The notes beneath the pieces were generated by a model. It was not told the DNA's origin. It saw only the letters and a list, made by a program, of their open reading frames with translations, and made no database searches. A stretch of 64,000 nucleotides of DNA from Colwellia sp. GTDB taxonomy: Bacteria > Pseudomonadota > Gammaproteobacteria > Enterobacterales > Alteromonadaceae. Both the position numbers and the translations under genes were made by a program. The stretch covers positions 62,001 through 126,000 of the forward strand of contig JABSOY010000007.1 of the NCBI GenBank assembly GCA_013215385.1, written 5' to 3'. Below, piece after piece: positions 35,195 to 45,138 of this stretch (position 1 is its first letter; each line of letters starts with the position of its first letter).

Positions 35195-35461
35195 TTTTTT
35201 AATGCTTAAACCATGTTGATTCATACTCGTACGGTTTATGTCTCTCCTTAAATCAATTATTCGGCCGAATTAACTGCCCTCTGCTCAGCGAGTTTTACCA
35301 ACTAATATGGTATTATTTTATTTTATTTTATTTTATTTTATTTTTAAAACGATATCAGCAAGTGTTAACAGCTGTTCATATATATTGATAATAATTATTA
35401 TGTCTTTAACAATAAGTATGCGTTTTGCTGCACTTTTCATATCCTTTCAAGTGTTATTACC
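35195..35461. other. Intergenic region with 5-bp tandem repeat
   Basis: The region ahead of alkB contains ATTTT/TTTTA repeated about six times at 35313-35345. No gene seen. Confidence 0.55.
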
Positions 35462-36073
35462 ATGGATTTATTTTCAAGCTTATTAGAACAACCCATTAAT
35501 ATTTTACCTTATGATGGTGAGGTGAGTTATTTGGGCGAAATTATGTCATTAGACGATAGCGACTATTATTTCAACCGCCTGCTAAGCAATATTGATTGGC
35601 GTTGCGATCAGGCGATGATCTTTGGCAAACTTATTGAAACTAAAAGAAAAGTGGCTTGGTACGCAGCACAATGTTTTAGCTATACTTATTCCAATATTAC
35701 TAAAACAGCTTTGCCTTTTTCACCTGAGTTACTTTCCTTAAAGGCACTTGTCGAGCAGCATAGCGGTGAAACTTATAACTCCTGCTTGCTTAACCTCTAT
35801 CATAGTGGAGAAGAAGGTATGGCTTGGCATAGCGATGGTGAAGCAGACTTAAAGAAATTGGGTGCTATTGCTTCGTTGAGTTTCGGCGCTGAAAGGAAAT
35901 TCGCCTTTAAGCATAAAAAATCAAAAGAAGTTATCACTTTACCACTTAAACCTGGCAGTTTATTAGTAATGAAAGGGGTAACCCAACAACATTGGTTGCA
36001 TCGTTTACCGCCAACTAAATTGGTTAATGACGCAAGAATAAATCTAACATTCAGAACTATTGTTAATAGCTAA
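35462..36073 (+). CDS. alkB: AlkB-family 2-oxoglutarate/Fe(II) dioxygenase
   Basis: AlkB enzymes oxidatively remove methyl groups from 1-methyladenine and 3-methylcytosine in DNA/RNA. The 203-residue protein has the iron site H123-x-D125 in AWHSDGEADL, the distal histidine in QQHWLHRLPP (likely H180), and the 2-oxoglutarate arginines in ARINLTFRT (R192, R198). FGAERKFAFKHK is the usual strand before it. At 203 aa it is a typical short AlkB (ALKBH2/3-like) rather than the enteric form. It is monocistronic; the nearest other repair gene is alkC at 17 kb. Confidence 0.92.
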   Translation: MDLFSSLLEQPINILPYDGEVSYLGEIMSLDDSDYYFNRLLSNIDWRCDQAMIFGKLIETKRKVAWYAAQCFSYTYSNITKTALPFSPELLSLKALVEQHSGETYNSCLLNLYHSGEEGMAWHSDGEADLKKLGAIASLSFGAERKFAFKHKKSKEVITLPLKPGSLLVMKGVTQQHWLHRLPPTKLVNDARINLTFRTIVNS

Positions 36074-36129
36074 CCTATGGTTATTAAATTACCTAAATCA
36101 GTGAAGAGCTTTTCAATATATCTAAAGGC

Positions 36130-36162
36130 TTACGACCTCCCTAAACCCACGTTAGGTCGTAA
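36130..36162. terminator. Hairpin after alkB
   Basis: TTACGACCT (36130-36138) and AGGTCGTAA (36154-36162) are perfect arms around a 15-nt loop, between the convergent alkB and acyltransferase genes. No T tract; bidirectional terminator is likely. Confidence 0.5.
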
Positions 36163-36250
36163 TATCCACGTATTACTTCGTATTAGCAACAACAGAGCTG
36201 TTCATTAATAAATATAAAATGACATAAAAAGTATTTAAAATATGCCTACT

Positions 36251-37495
36251 TTATTTTTCAACATTTCGCTCTTCCTTGCTGGTCACGGTCTGAATTTTAA
36301 AAAGACTCCGAGGCTTTCGTTTGCCATTTAACGCCGCACCTATAAATGTAGATCGGATAAAAGCATCGTACAGTACGATTGAAATGAATATCGTTATCAA
36401 ACTTATACTAATAAGCTTTATTAACCAATGCAGTGGTAATTCTGCACAGGTAATTTGCAACCATAAAACAATAGGTAAATGAATAAGGTAGATCCAAAAG
36501 GATGCATCAGCAACATAGCGAACGACACTACTTGATTGAGAAAACAAGCGCTTACATAAGCCAATAGTGATCGAAACAAGCGACCACATCATGATTGCAT
36601 AGCTCAACATAAAGCCAGCCTTAAGAAACAAATAATAAGTATGAGCGTATTTCATTTCGAAACTCGATAACACTAGCGACACTACCATACTAACAACACA
36701 AAGTAGCAACTTGTGCCAAGTTAACTCGGCAAACCTATTCAGCAAAGACGAATCGCGATTAAGTAACCAGCCAAAGAGGAAGAAGCCACCATAAAGTAAC
36801 GACACTGGCATATCCGGCACCAGTGACTTATCAGGCGTGTCCATACCCCAATGTTCCATAAACCAAAGGCAAGCCGCGGTTGGAATGGCAACAATATAAA
36901 TGGCTGCCGATGAATTGCATAGCCAAAAAATAAGACTATCGCCCAATGGTATTAAGCTATTATGCAAAGGTTTATACACACGAATAAGGCTACGAATAAC
37001 AATAATACTGACTGAAATGATTAATAAGTAATACAAAAACCATAAATGTGTGCCTGTTAATAAGTCTTTGGGAAACGAGCCTAAACTGTCAAAACCGGCA
37101 AGTAGATCGTTTAAGATATTTACATCACCACGCATACTTTCAGCCCCCATTGTCCAGCCGGATATTATTAAAGGCCTGAGTAAAAACCAGCCAATAATAA
37201 AAGGCAGCACTATTCTCATCAGTCGTGATTTTAGGAAAGATTGCCCGCCTTGTTGATGAAATTTCATATGGCTGAAAAAACCCGCTAGCAAGAAAAACAA
37301 CTCCATGCGAAACGAATGGTTAACCATAACAAATATGGAAACAAAACTACTGGTCGATATATCCATAACAGCCCAGCCAATAAATATAGGCATAAAAGAG
37401 AGGCTAGCGTGAAAAAAAACGCCCAGTATCAATGCAAAGCTCCTAACCGCATCTAAATAATCAAGCCTAATATTGTGTTGTGCTGACATATTCAT
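36251..37495 (-). CDS. Acyltransferase-3 family membrane protein (OpgC-like)
   Basis: From ATG 37495 the protein of about 414 residues starts MNMSAQHNIRLDYLDAVRSFALILGVFFHASLSF. R-x-D-Y-L-D-A-V-R-x-x-A-x-x-L-G-V-x-x-H is the catalytic first helix of acyltransferase family 3. About ten further membrane helices follow, with FFLLAGFFSHM as the second conserved block. The closest recognised group is OpgC/MdoC-like, which succinylates or acetylates periplasmic glucans or surface sugars. The target here is unknown. A TTG four codons upstream is a less likely start. CIA30 lies upstream on the same strand. Confidence 0.87.
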   Translation of the reverse strand: MNMSAQHNIRLDYLDAVRSFALILGVFFHASLSFMPIFIGWAVMDISTSSFVSIFVMVNHSFRMELFFLLAGFFSHMKFHQQGGQSFLKSRLMRIVLPFIIGWFLLRPLIISGWTMGAESMRGDVNILNDLLAGFDSLGSFPKDLLTGTHLWFLYYLLIISVSIIVIRSLIRVYKPLHNSLIPLGDSLIFWLCNSSAAIYIVAIPTAACLWFMEHWGMDTPDKSLVPDMPVSLLYGGFFLFGWLLNRDSSLLNRFAELTWHKLLLCVVSMVVSLVLSSFEMKYAHTYYLFLKAGFMLSYAIMMWSLVSITIGLCKRLFSQSSSVVRYVADASFWIYLIHLPIVLWLQITCAELPLHWLIKLISISLITIFISIVLYDAFIRSTFIGAALNGKRKPRSLFKIQTVTSKEERNVEK

Positions 37496-37575
37496 AAAGT
37501 GTCTCAATTAATTCAAATTATTGGGGCTTTGTTTAGCCCCATTATTAGTTTCATTCATCGCTTACTTAAAAACTG

Positions 37576-38190
37576 TTAATAAAATCCGACTTCGTCAATT
37601 TCAAAATCAAAGAGTGTTGGTTGCATGCCAAACGACACTATGCTCAAACCGCTAATTGTTGTTGTGTTAAGTTGAGTCTGTTCCGACCAAGCGCGTTTCA
37701 TTGAGGTAAATGGAATTTTAACCTCGTGAAACTTACCATCTGACTGCACTGAAACCATTGCCGCATGGTAATCATAGTTGGTTACCTCAGCACTGTTAGC
37801 AGAAACAGAAATACTGCCCTTGTCCAACTTAATCAGTAATCTCACACCTTCGAAATGACTTACGTCCTGTGGCAGACCTTTGTCGTTTAGCAATAGCACT
37901 GAGCTTGCCCAACCGGGTTGCCCACGAGGAGGAACAATTTCACCTTTTATATGCAGTTTTCCAGCAGATATCTCAATTGCAGTTTGTGTCTTGCCACCGA
38001 CCATCTGGTCATCTATAAATTGTCTTGGAATACCTAAGCTATTCGTTTCAACGTTACTAAAGTCGTCTACAATGGCATGTAATTCGCCTGAAAAAGAGTA
38101 ACTAGAAAAAGAGTAACTAGAAAAAGTTAACAGTGAGGTTATGCCGAAAAGTCTTCCTAGGTGTAAAATAGATTTTTTTGATAAATTCAT
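37576..38190 (-). CDS. Secreted CIA30-family protein
   Basis: From ATG 38190 (MNLSKKSILHLGRLFGITSLL, a signal peptide) this protein of about 204 residues has a CIA30-like domain: VDDFSNVETNSLGIPRQFIDDQMVGGKTQTAIEISAGKLHIKGEI at the start, and GVRLLIKLDKGSISVSANSAEVTNYDYHAAMVSV then HEVKIPFTSMKRAW. This is a galactose-binding-like beta-sandwich; bacterial members are not complex I factors and have no assigned role. The signal contains a tandem SSYSF repeat from a 15-bp DNA duplication (38091-38120). It is divergent from the sigma factor gene (216-bp gap). Confidence 0.83.
   Translation of the reverse strand: MNLSKKSILHLGRLFGITSLLTFSSYSFSSYSFSGELHAIVDDFSNVETNSLGIPRQFIDDQMVGGKTQTAIEISAGKLHIKGEIVPPRGQPGWASSVLLLNDKGLPQDVSHFEGVRLLIKLDKGSISVSANSAEVTNYDYHAAMVSVQSDGKFHEVKIPFTSMKRAWSEQTQLNTTTISGLSIVSFGMQPTLFDFEIDEVGFY
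38091..38125. repeat. 15-bp tandem duplication in the CIA30 signal region
   Basis: The unit AAAAAGAGTAACTAG occurs twice in a row (38091-38105, 38106-38120) with a partial third copy. It is in frame and gives SSYSFSSYSF in the protein near the signal cleavage site. Confidence 0.8.
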
Positions 38191-38405
38191 TATTGTTCTC
38201 CAAATTGATAAGATTGTGTGTTTTTCAATAAGTACCCAGATGGATGAAGCAGGTGACAAAATAAAGTAAATTATTTTTAAGCCGCTACTTAATCAAGTTT
38301 AATGCAACAGTAAAAATAAAATCTTTTAAAAAAATTGTCACCTATTACAGAAGAAGCGGCACTTACTTTTTTTAAGGAAAAAGCCAAGCCAAAGGTAAAC
38401 GCATT

Positions 38406-40016
38406 ATGAATCTATTTAGAAAAAAAAGTCCTAACACCGAAACAAACGACGCCAACTTAGTTATGTTGTCATTAGGTGGCGATCGCGACGCATTCTGTGA
38501 AATAGTCTCTCGCTACCAAAATTTGTTGTGCTCCTTAGCTTATTCGTCAGTAGGAGACATTAAATACAGCGAAGATATATCCCAAGAAGCCTTCGTTGAA
38601 GCATGGAAAAAGCTCGACACCCTTAAAGATCCCCAAAAGTTAAAATCTTGGCTTTGCGGCATATTACGTTTTAAGGTCAGCCGTTACCGTCGTAAAGAAG
38701 GCAGACAGCCGATAAAAGGCGCCAGCGAGTTTGAAGAACACGATGCTCCAGTTGCAGACAACGAACAAATGGAAGACACGGCGATACGAGAACAAGAACA
38801 AGCCCTACTTTGGCAAACCTTAGACAAAATGGCTGGCACTTATCGAGAGCCACTTATTTTATTTTACCGAGAACAACAATCAGTCGAGCGTGTGGCTGCC
38901 CAATTAGATTTATCTGTGGATACAACAAAACAACGATTATCTCGAGGCCGGAAACTACTTAAACGTGCCATGATTTCATTCGTTGAAGAAACCTTAACAA
39001 AAAGTAAACCCGGTATAGGTTTCACTGCTAGTGTGCTTTCCGCGATAAGTAGTATTGCACCGCCGGTAAAATCAGCCGTTTTTGGTGCAAGTGCAGCTAA
39101 AGCTGGAACAGCCTTTAAACTGGCTACTTTTCTAACCTTTTTAGCCGCGTTTTCTGGTGTTATTAGTTCATTCTTTGGTTTGAGGGCTAGCCTAGATCAG
39201 TCGCGAACTCAGCGGGAACGTCAACACGCAATAAAAGTTGTCGCGATGTTTATGTTGTCTGCTCTAATATTTGTTTTAGCCATGTTTGCACTAAAACACT
39301 TCGCGCTGAATAGTGCTGCTAACCTGCTAGCTTATACAATAGCTTCACAATTTTTTGTCTTGTTATTTGTTGGCTGTTATTTGTTGCTCGTCCACCGTAT
39401 GTTTAAAGAAACACAAAAAATTAGAGCGCAAGAACGCATATTTAACCCGCAAGCGTTTCAGCGCGAAGCCGATCAAAAAGACTCAAAACGAAATGAATAC
39501 AAAAGCCAATTAAGTCTATTTGGCACGCCTTTATTGCATTTTAAGTTTGGTATGTTAGAAGTAAATGAAAAACCCGCCATTGGCTGGATCGCAGGTGGAA
39601 GTAAAGCCTATGGTTTACTATTTGCTTGGGGTGGTCTCGCTATTGCGCCAATCAGTGTTGGTATTGTTTCAATTGGTGTAATAAGCCTTGGCGCTGTCGG
39701 GTTTGGACTGATTGCCATAGGCACTGTCGCAATAGGTCTAATTGGATTTGGCGCTTCGGCAATTGGCTACAAAGCTTACGGCTCGTTTTCAGCACTAGGA
39801 TGGGAAAGTGCCTTTAGTAATGGTTTTTCGATAGCAAAAGACGCCGCCTTAGGACCCGTTGCCTATGCAGCACAAGTCAATAATGAGCAAGCCGCTGATA
39901 TTTCAAACCTCACATTGCTCGGGCAAAGCTATCAATGGATTTTAGCATTTATCGCGATACTTGTTATCGTTCCTTCAATATTGCATGCCCGCAAAGTACG
40001 CCAACGGATGAAGTAA
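38406..40016 (+). CDS. ECF sigma factor fused to a membrane domain with 5-residue glycine repeat
   Basis: This 536-residue protein is a fusion. Residues 1-195 form an ECF sigma factor: sigma-2 region LVMLSLGGDRDAFCEIVSRY ... YSEDISQEAFVEAWKKL (about 18-100) and sigma-4 region with helix-turn-helix YREQQSVERVAAQLDLSVDTTKQRLSRGRKLL (154-185). Two membrane segments at about 235-258 and 277-298 and a third at 308-329 follow, then a soluble linker (335-375). From 419 to 459 a glycine recurs exactly every fifth residue (nine in a row) in a hydrophobic sheet-like region, before a last helix at 510-527. This suggests a membrane-held sigma factor. No separate anti-sigma gene is adjacent. It is divergent from the CIA30 gene, which may be its target. 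Confidence 0.83.
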   Translation: MNLFRKKSPNTETNDANLVMLSLGGDRDAFCEIVSRYQNLLCSLAYSSVGDIKYSEDISQEAFVEAWKKLDTLKDPQKLKSWLCGILRFKVSRYRRKEGRQPIKGASEFEEHDAPVADNEQMEDTAIREQEQALLWQTLDKMAGTYREPLILFYREQQSVERVAAQLDLSVDTTKQRLSRGRKLLKRAMISFVEETLTKSKPGIGFTASVLSAISSIAPPVKSAVFGASAAKAGTAFKLATFLTFLAAFSGVISSFFGLRASLDQSRTQRERQHAIKVVAMFMLSALIFVLAMFALKHFALNSAANLLAYTIASQFFVLLFVGCYLLLVHRMFKETQKIRAQERIFNPQAFQREADQKDSKRNEYKSQLSLFGTPLLHFKFGMLEVNEKPAIGWIAGGSKAYGLLFAWGGLAIAPISVGIVSIGVISLGAVGFGLIAIGTVAIGLIGFGASAIGYKAYGSFSALGWESAFSNGFSIAKDAALGPVAYAAQVNNEQAADISNLTLLGQSYQWILAFIAILVIVPSILHARKVRQRMK

Positions 40017-40050
40017 ATTTAAGGGCCATTAAGCATATGGTTCTTAAACT

Positions 40051-40221
40051 ACTGTTACAGCGTTTTTTGGCCATATCCCCAATAACGTTACACGGCTTGA
40101 AGCATTAGCTTTAGGCCAGAAAACAATAGAGCATGTAAAAATAATCCCTTTGTACTGCGCAGATGATGTTACACAAGCTAAAAGAAGAAGCCTTTATCAA
40201 TTTATTGCTAATAATAAATAG
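40051..40221 (+). pseudogene. Amidohydrolase-like C-terminal remnant
   Basis: The only frame open over 56 codons reads TVTAFFGHIPNNVTRLEALA, then LGQKTIEHVKIIPLYCADD..., and ends at the TAG at 40219. The pattern G-H-x-P-x-x-V-x-x-x-E-A-L-x-x-G-x-x-x-I-E-H is found in amidohydrolase-family proteins (metal-binding histidine strands). No start codon or upstream part remains. The fragment is too short to work. Confidence 0.42.
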
Positions 40222-40827
40222 TTAAAATTTTTCTCCTCTCACTCTTCATATATCTCAGCTAGAACCAAAGGAGAAAAGGAATATGCTCAGTAAGATACAT
40301 TTTTGTAATTACATCTTATCTTTGAGTGATTAATAATTAATACAATTAATACAATTAATACAATTAATAATTATAGTGTTTTAATGATTACAGAACAGTG
40401 TAAATATTTAAAACTAGAGTACGAGGTATTTACTAGTTTATATCACTAATTATAACCCCTTACAAAATGTAAACTTTCGTTAAGAGGAAGGGATTTTTTA
40501 TGAGCCGTCTGCTGATTTTGTTTTGCTATTGGCTGTTTATTATTGTTTAGTCTTTGCTTAGGTTCTTGGCCTTTGTGATTTTTCATTCGCTCACCTGCTC
40601 ACTGTTATATAAGGAACCTATATATAACAAGTACCCAAGGAGAACAAAATCTATGATGCTATCAAAGGATCAATAATGGTATTGAAAGGCCTATAAATAG
40701 TAATGAGTAGTAGAAGAATTTGGGCTTGTATTATTTATAAAGTACCAGTAAAAATGGGTCAGTTGTTATGACCTGAGCCCCCGCTCAATTTACCTTTTGT
40801 TCTGTATAAAGCAATGACCCGAATTTA
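40222..40827. other. Intergenic region with tandem and dispersed repeats
   Basis: No gene seen. A 9-bp unit (AATTAATAC) repeats three times plus a partial copy at 40335-40369, and a copy of a dispersed repeat lies at 40603-40710. The rest is AT-rich. Confidence 0.55.
40603..40710. repeat. Dispersed repeat, copy 1
   Basis: About 95-105 bp (core TATATATAACAAGTACCCAA then GAGAACAAAAT..., ending TATAAATAGTAATGAGTAG) closely resembles 59185-59290, with about three quarters of bases identical by eye. Both lie outside genes. Probably a small non-autonomous repeat family. Confidence 0.6.
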
Positions 40828-41553
40828 TCACTTAAATTGATTTGAAAAATTTCGACTAACATTCAAAGGTGTCTGAATACCTTTCATATAGGCCTGAATT
40901 TTCTCATGTTCAGTGTTTTTTATATAATCTAATTCGTCGGTATTTATAATTGTACCGCGATGAATTTGCCTGAAAGTATCTGGATCCAATTGCTTGATAA
41001 TTGTTTTTAGCGGGACTTTCATTAATGACTCTCTGTCCTTGGTAACTATAGTAATGTACCGACCACTGGCTTTAAAATAGATAACATCCCTTATGTCGAT
41101 AAACCAGAGTTTATTCCCAATTTCTATTTTTAATTTTTTAATGTATTGATTACCCGATATATTCGTCAGCAACTTTGGTAGTTCTAAAGGTCCACTACCA
41201 AATTTACTCTTTACTCTTTCGATGCAGTTTTTCATGCGTTGATTTGTATAGGGTTTTAAAAGGTAGTCAACAGCCCCAGCTTCAAATGCTTGAATGGCAT
41301 ATTTATCATACGCTGTAACAAAAATGACGTGGCATTGGTGGGTTACAGCTTGAATCACGTCGATACCAGACAAACTACCCATTTTAATATCTAAAAAGGC
41401 TACGTCAGGTTTTAGTTCATCGATTAAGGCAAGTGCTTCTGTGCCATTTTCAGCTTCAGCTATAATTTTAGCTTCAGGCCAATTGACCATTAATTTATTA
41501 CGCAACGTTACCCGTAATATTTCTTCATCTTCAGCGATTAAAATAGTTATCAT
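40828..41553 (-). CDS. LytTR-family response regulator
   Basis: This 241-residue response regulator has a receiver domain (about 1-120: acidic pair at 9-10, phospho-acceptor D55 in VAFLDIKMG, T in FVTAYDKYA, K in LLKPYT). Its LytTR DNA-binding domain (about 140-240) holds DVIYFKASGRYITIV and FRQIHRGTIINTDELDYI. It is a cytoplasmic transcription factor partnered with the LytS-like kinase encoded 33 bp upstream in the same direction, so the two genes form an operon. Targets are unknown; LytTR sites are usually paired direct repeats. Confidence 0.92.
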   Translation of the reverse strand: MITILIAEDEEILRVTLRNKLMVNWPEAKIIAEAENGTEALALIDELKPDVAFLDIKMGSLSGIDVIQAVTHQCHVIFVTAYDKYAIQAFEAGAVDYLLKPYTNQRMKNCIERVKSKFGSGPLELPKLLTNISGNQYIKKLKIEIGNKLWFIDIRDVIYFKASGRYITIVTKDRESLMKVPLKTIIKQLDPDTFRQIHRGTIINTDELDYIKNTEHEKIQAYMKGIQTPLNVSRNFSNQFK

Positions 41554-41586
41554 TAGAGGATCCCTGTTACTTTAGTGCTTAGCTTA

Positions 41587-42657
41587 TTAATCATTAATAG
41601 GGACTTCAAGTAAAGCTACGGTTTTACCTTCAGTTGTGGCTTTTATAGAAAAAGATGCATTACCACCATACGTCAAAACAATACGTTCTTTTAAATTGTT
41701 CAACCCTGTCCCCTGAGATTTATCATTATATAGACCTATATTATCGATAACTGTGGTTGATAAACGGCCCTTCGCCACAACTTCAGATGAAACCGTTATG
41801 TGCCCCTTCCCATCTTTTTTCTCTATACCATGCTTAATGGTGTTTTCCACCAAGGTTAACAGGGACATTGGCAATATTAGGTAATCATAGTGTTCTTGAG
41901 GAATATTAATCTCATAGTTGAACTTTTTAGAGAAACGTATTCGCTGGATATTAAGATAGCGCTTGATCATTTCTTGTTCCTCCTCCAGCCTGATGTATTT
42001 CTTCCTGAACAGAGGAACCGTAGAGCGCAAATATTCAGTTAACTCTTCTAATAAGGTTTGGGCTTTTTCTGGTTCAGTCTCTATAAGACTGTGTAGGCTT
42101 GCCAGCGTATTAAAAAAGAAATGAGGTTCTATCTGCGCTTGCAACAATTGTAATTCCATTTCCGCCCGTTTTCGTTCGGCAGAATGCTCTTTAACTTCTT
42201 TCTTTAGCAGTTGGAATTTGGGTATTATTTCCCTTTTTTGTACATAAATGATAAGTAGGATTGCCCATGTCGAAAATAGTAACTGAGAGGTTGAATAAAT
42301 AACCGCACTTAGTATTGGCTGAATGTTCTCATTACTACTATCAAAAAGAAAATAAACAAACGGAGTGCTAAAAACAACTGCCAACATGCCCACTAGAACG
42401 ATACGAGAGGTAGGCAACTTTCCTTCTGGTCCAAGTGATAATAGTAGATATGACAAAACTAATGAAAAGCCAAAAACGTTCACTGCCTTAAAATACTCCC
42501 ATAAATCTATATAGAATTTATCGAAGTTCAAGTTGGAATAATAGATCATGTATAGCGTTTTTATTAGGGCACATATGCTATTAATCGCAACGATAGTAAT
42601 AATATTTTTGGGAGTCATCATTAAGATGACAGTTTTAATAGAGTTAAAGCTCAACAT
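41587..42657 (-). CDS. LytS-like sensor histidine kinase
   Basis: From ATG 42657 (AAGG 9 bp upstream; an in-frame TTG at 42684 is an alternative) this protein of about 356 residues has four to five membrane helices in the first ~145 residues. A kinase domain of the His_kinase (PF06580) type follows: LQAQIEPHFFFNTLASLHSLIE with phospho-acceptor His (about H179), then a C-terminal ATPase part with LVENTIKHGIEKKDGKGHI (N box) and GLYNDKSQGTGLNNLKERI (G box). It pairs with the LytTR regulator. Confidence 0.88.
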   Translation of the reverse strand: MLSFNSIKTVILMMTPKNIITIVAINSICALIKTLYMIYYSNLNFDKFYIDLWEYFKAVNVFGFSLVLSYLLLSLGPEGKLPTSRIVLVGMLAVVFSTPFVYFLFDSSNENIQPILSAVIYSTSQLLFSTWAILLIIYVQKREIIPKFQLLKKEVKEHSAERKRAEMELQLLQAQIEPHFFFNTLASLHSLIETEPEKAQTLLEELTEYLRSTVPLFRKKYIRLEEEQEMIKRYLNIQRIRFSKKFNYEINIPQEHYDYLILPMSLLTLVENTIKHGIEKKDGKGHITVSSEVVAKGRLSTTVIDNIGLYNDKSQGTGLNNLKERIVLTYGGNASFSIKATTEGKTVALLEVPIND

Positions 42658-43060
42658 AGTTATTAACCTTGTAGAGTAAGTCAATTTACTTACTCCTTAA
42701 GTTCATTGTAAGTCACCTTGTGTAATTTTTTTATAAATAATTACAATAGACACACTAAATTATTAACTCGAATACAAGTCGATCAGCTCAGTAATTCTTG
42801 GTTGGCATACCTGACAAAAATCACTCGTGCGGGTGAACATAATGCAGTTCAGTTCACTACGGCAATAGCTTTTATCAGAATAATTAGCTCCTTCGAACAG
42901 ACTAATAACAACCACTTAATAATAAATACTGGTGGTGATATTTTAATTACAAGCCCATCTCTTGTGTATTTTTCCTGCTAATAGTCTACCTATTTCAGTT
43001 ATCTGCATAGATAACTATAACTTAAGGAATAAGCATTTCCATGGAGGTAAGCAAGAGCTA
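42658..43060. other. Intergenic region, no credible gene
   Basis: An 87-codon frame on + (42718-42981) starts with TTG without a ribosome site and encodes no recognisable pattern, so I do not call it. GAGTAAG (42674-42680) and CTTACTC form a small dyad upstream of the kinase start. Confidence 0.45.
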
Positions 43061-44548
<1,488 letters not shown>

Positions 44549-44762
44549 TTAAACCGATAAAGATATTTATATTAGTAACTTTAACGTTATTTTGAGAGTG
44601 ATATTCATAGCCTCTAGATAGCATCAACAGCATATATATCAACTATTCCGCCGATTAAGATCTCGACACGCTCGATAAATCAAGTAGCACTTAAGGAGTT
44701 TCACAGTGCGACTATTAAAGTGGATGGGAAATATTTTCTCCCATCCACCAGAATTACTTAGT

Positions 44763-45138
44763 TTACTGAGAATTTTCTTTTAGTTTTTTGATACCCATGC
44801 TGTATAGGGTAAAGCCATAAACATCTGCATATTGGTCAATAATTTTACTGGTTGGTGTACCCGCACCATGGCCCGCATTGGTTTCAATACGAATGAGTGT
44901 AGGGTTAATTCCTATCTGTTTGGCCTGAATCCAGCCGCAAACTTAAATGAATGAGCCGGTAGCACACGGTCATCGTGATCACCTGTTAGTACCAAAGTTT
45001 CGGGGTATTTAACATTGCTTTGAACGCTCGTGCCATAGTCATAAGCCCAACCTGCACCAGCTGTGAAAGTATGATAACGATCTAATACACCTACATTAGG
45101 TAATGCCAGTTTAAACAAGAATATCTGCAACTAGTGGA
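44763..45138 (-). pseudogene. Prolyl oligopeptidase remnant (C-terminal end)
   Basis: On the minus strand a frame from about 45130 reads [20 protein letters not shown] then [19 protein letters not shown], the catalytic aspartate region of S9A prolyl oligopeptidase. A one-base frameshift near 44934 then puts [21 protein letters not shown] (catalytic histidine in AGHGAG) and the terminal helix in another frame, ending at the TAA at 44763-44765. The nucleophile region and the whole propeller are missing. Confidence 0.8.

Noticed and set aside
35195-35461. Integron integrase or attI upstream of the array
   Set aside because: No tyrosine-recombinase frame exists here or elsewhere in the window.
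40603-40710. Eighth attC site (TATATAACAAG start)
   Set aside because: No convincing right box or paired arms and no cassette gene context; better explained as a dispersed repeat.
42718-42981. 87-codon + frame upstream of the LytS gene
   Set aside because: TTG start without a ribosome site, no recognisable pattern, no codon or composition support.
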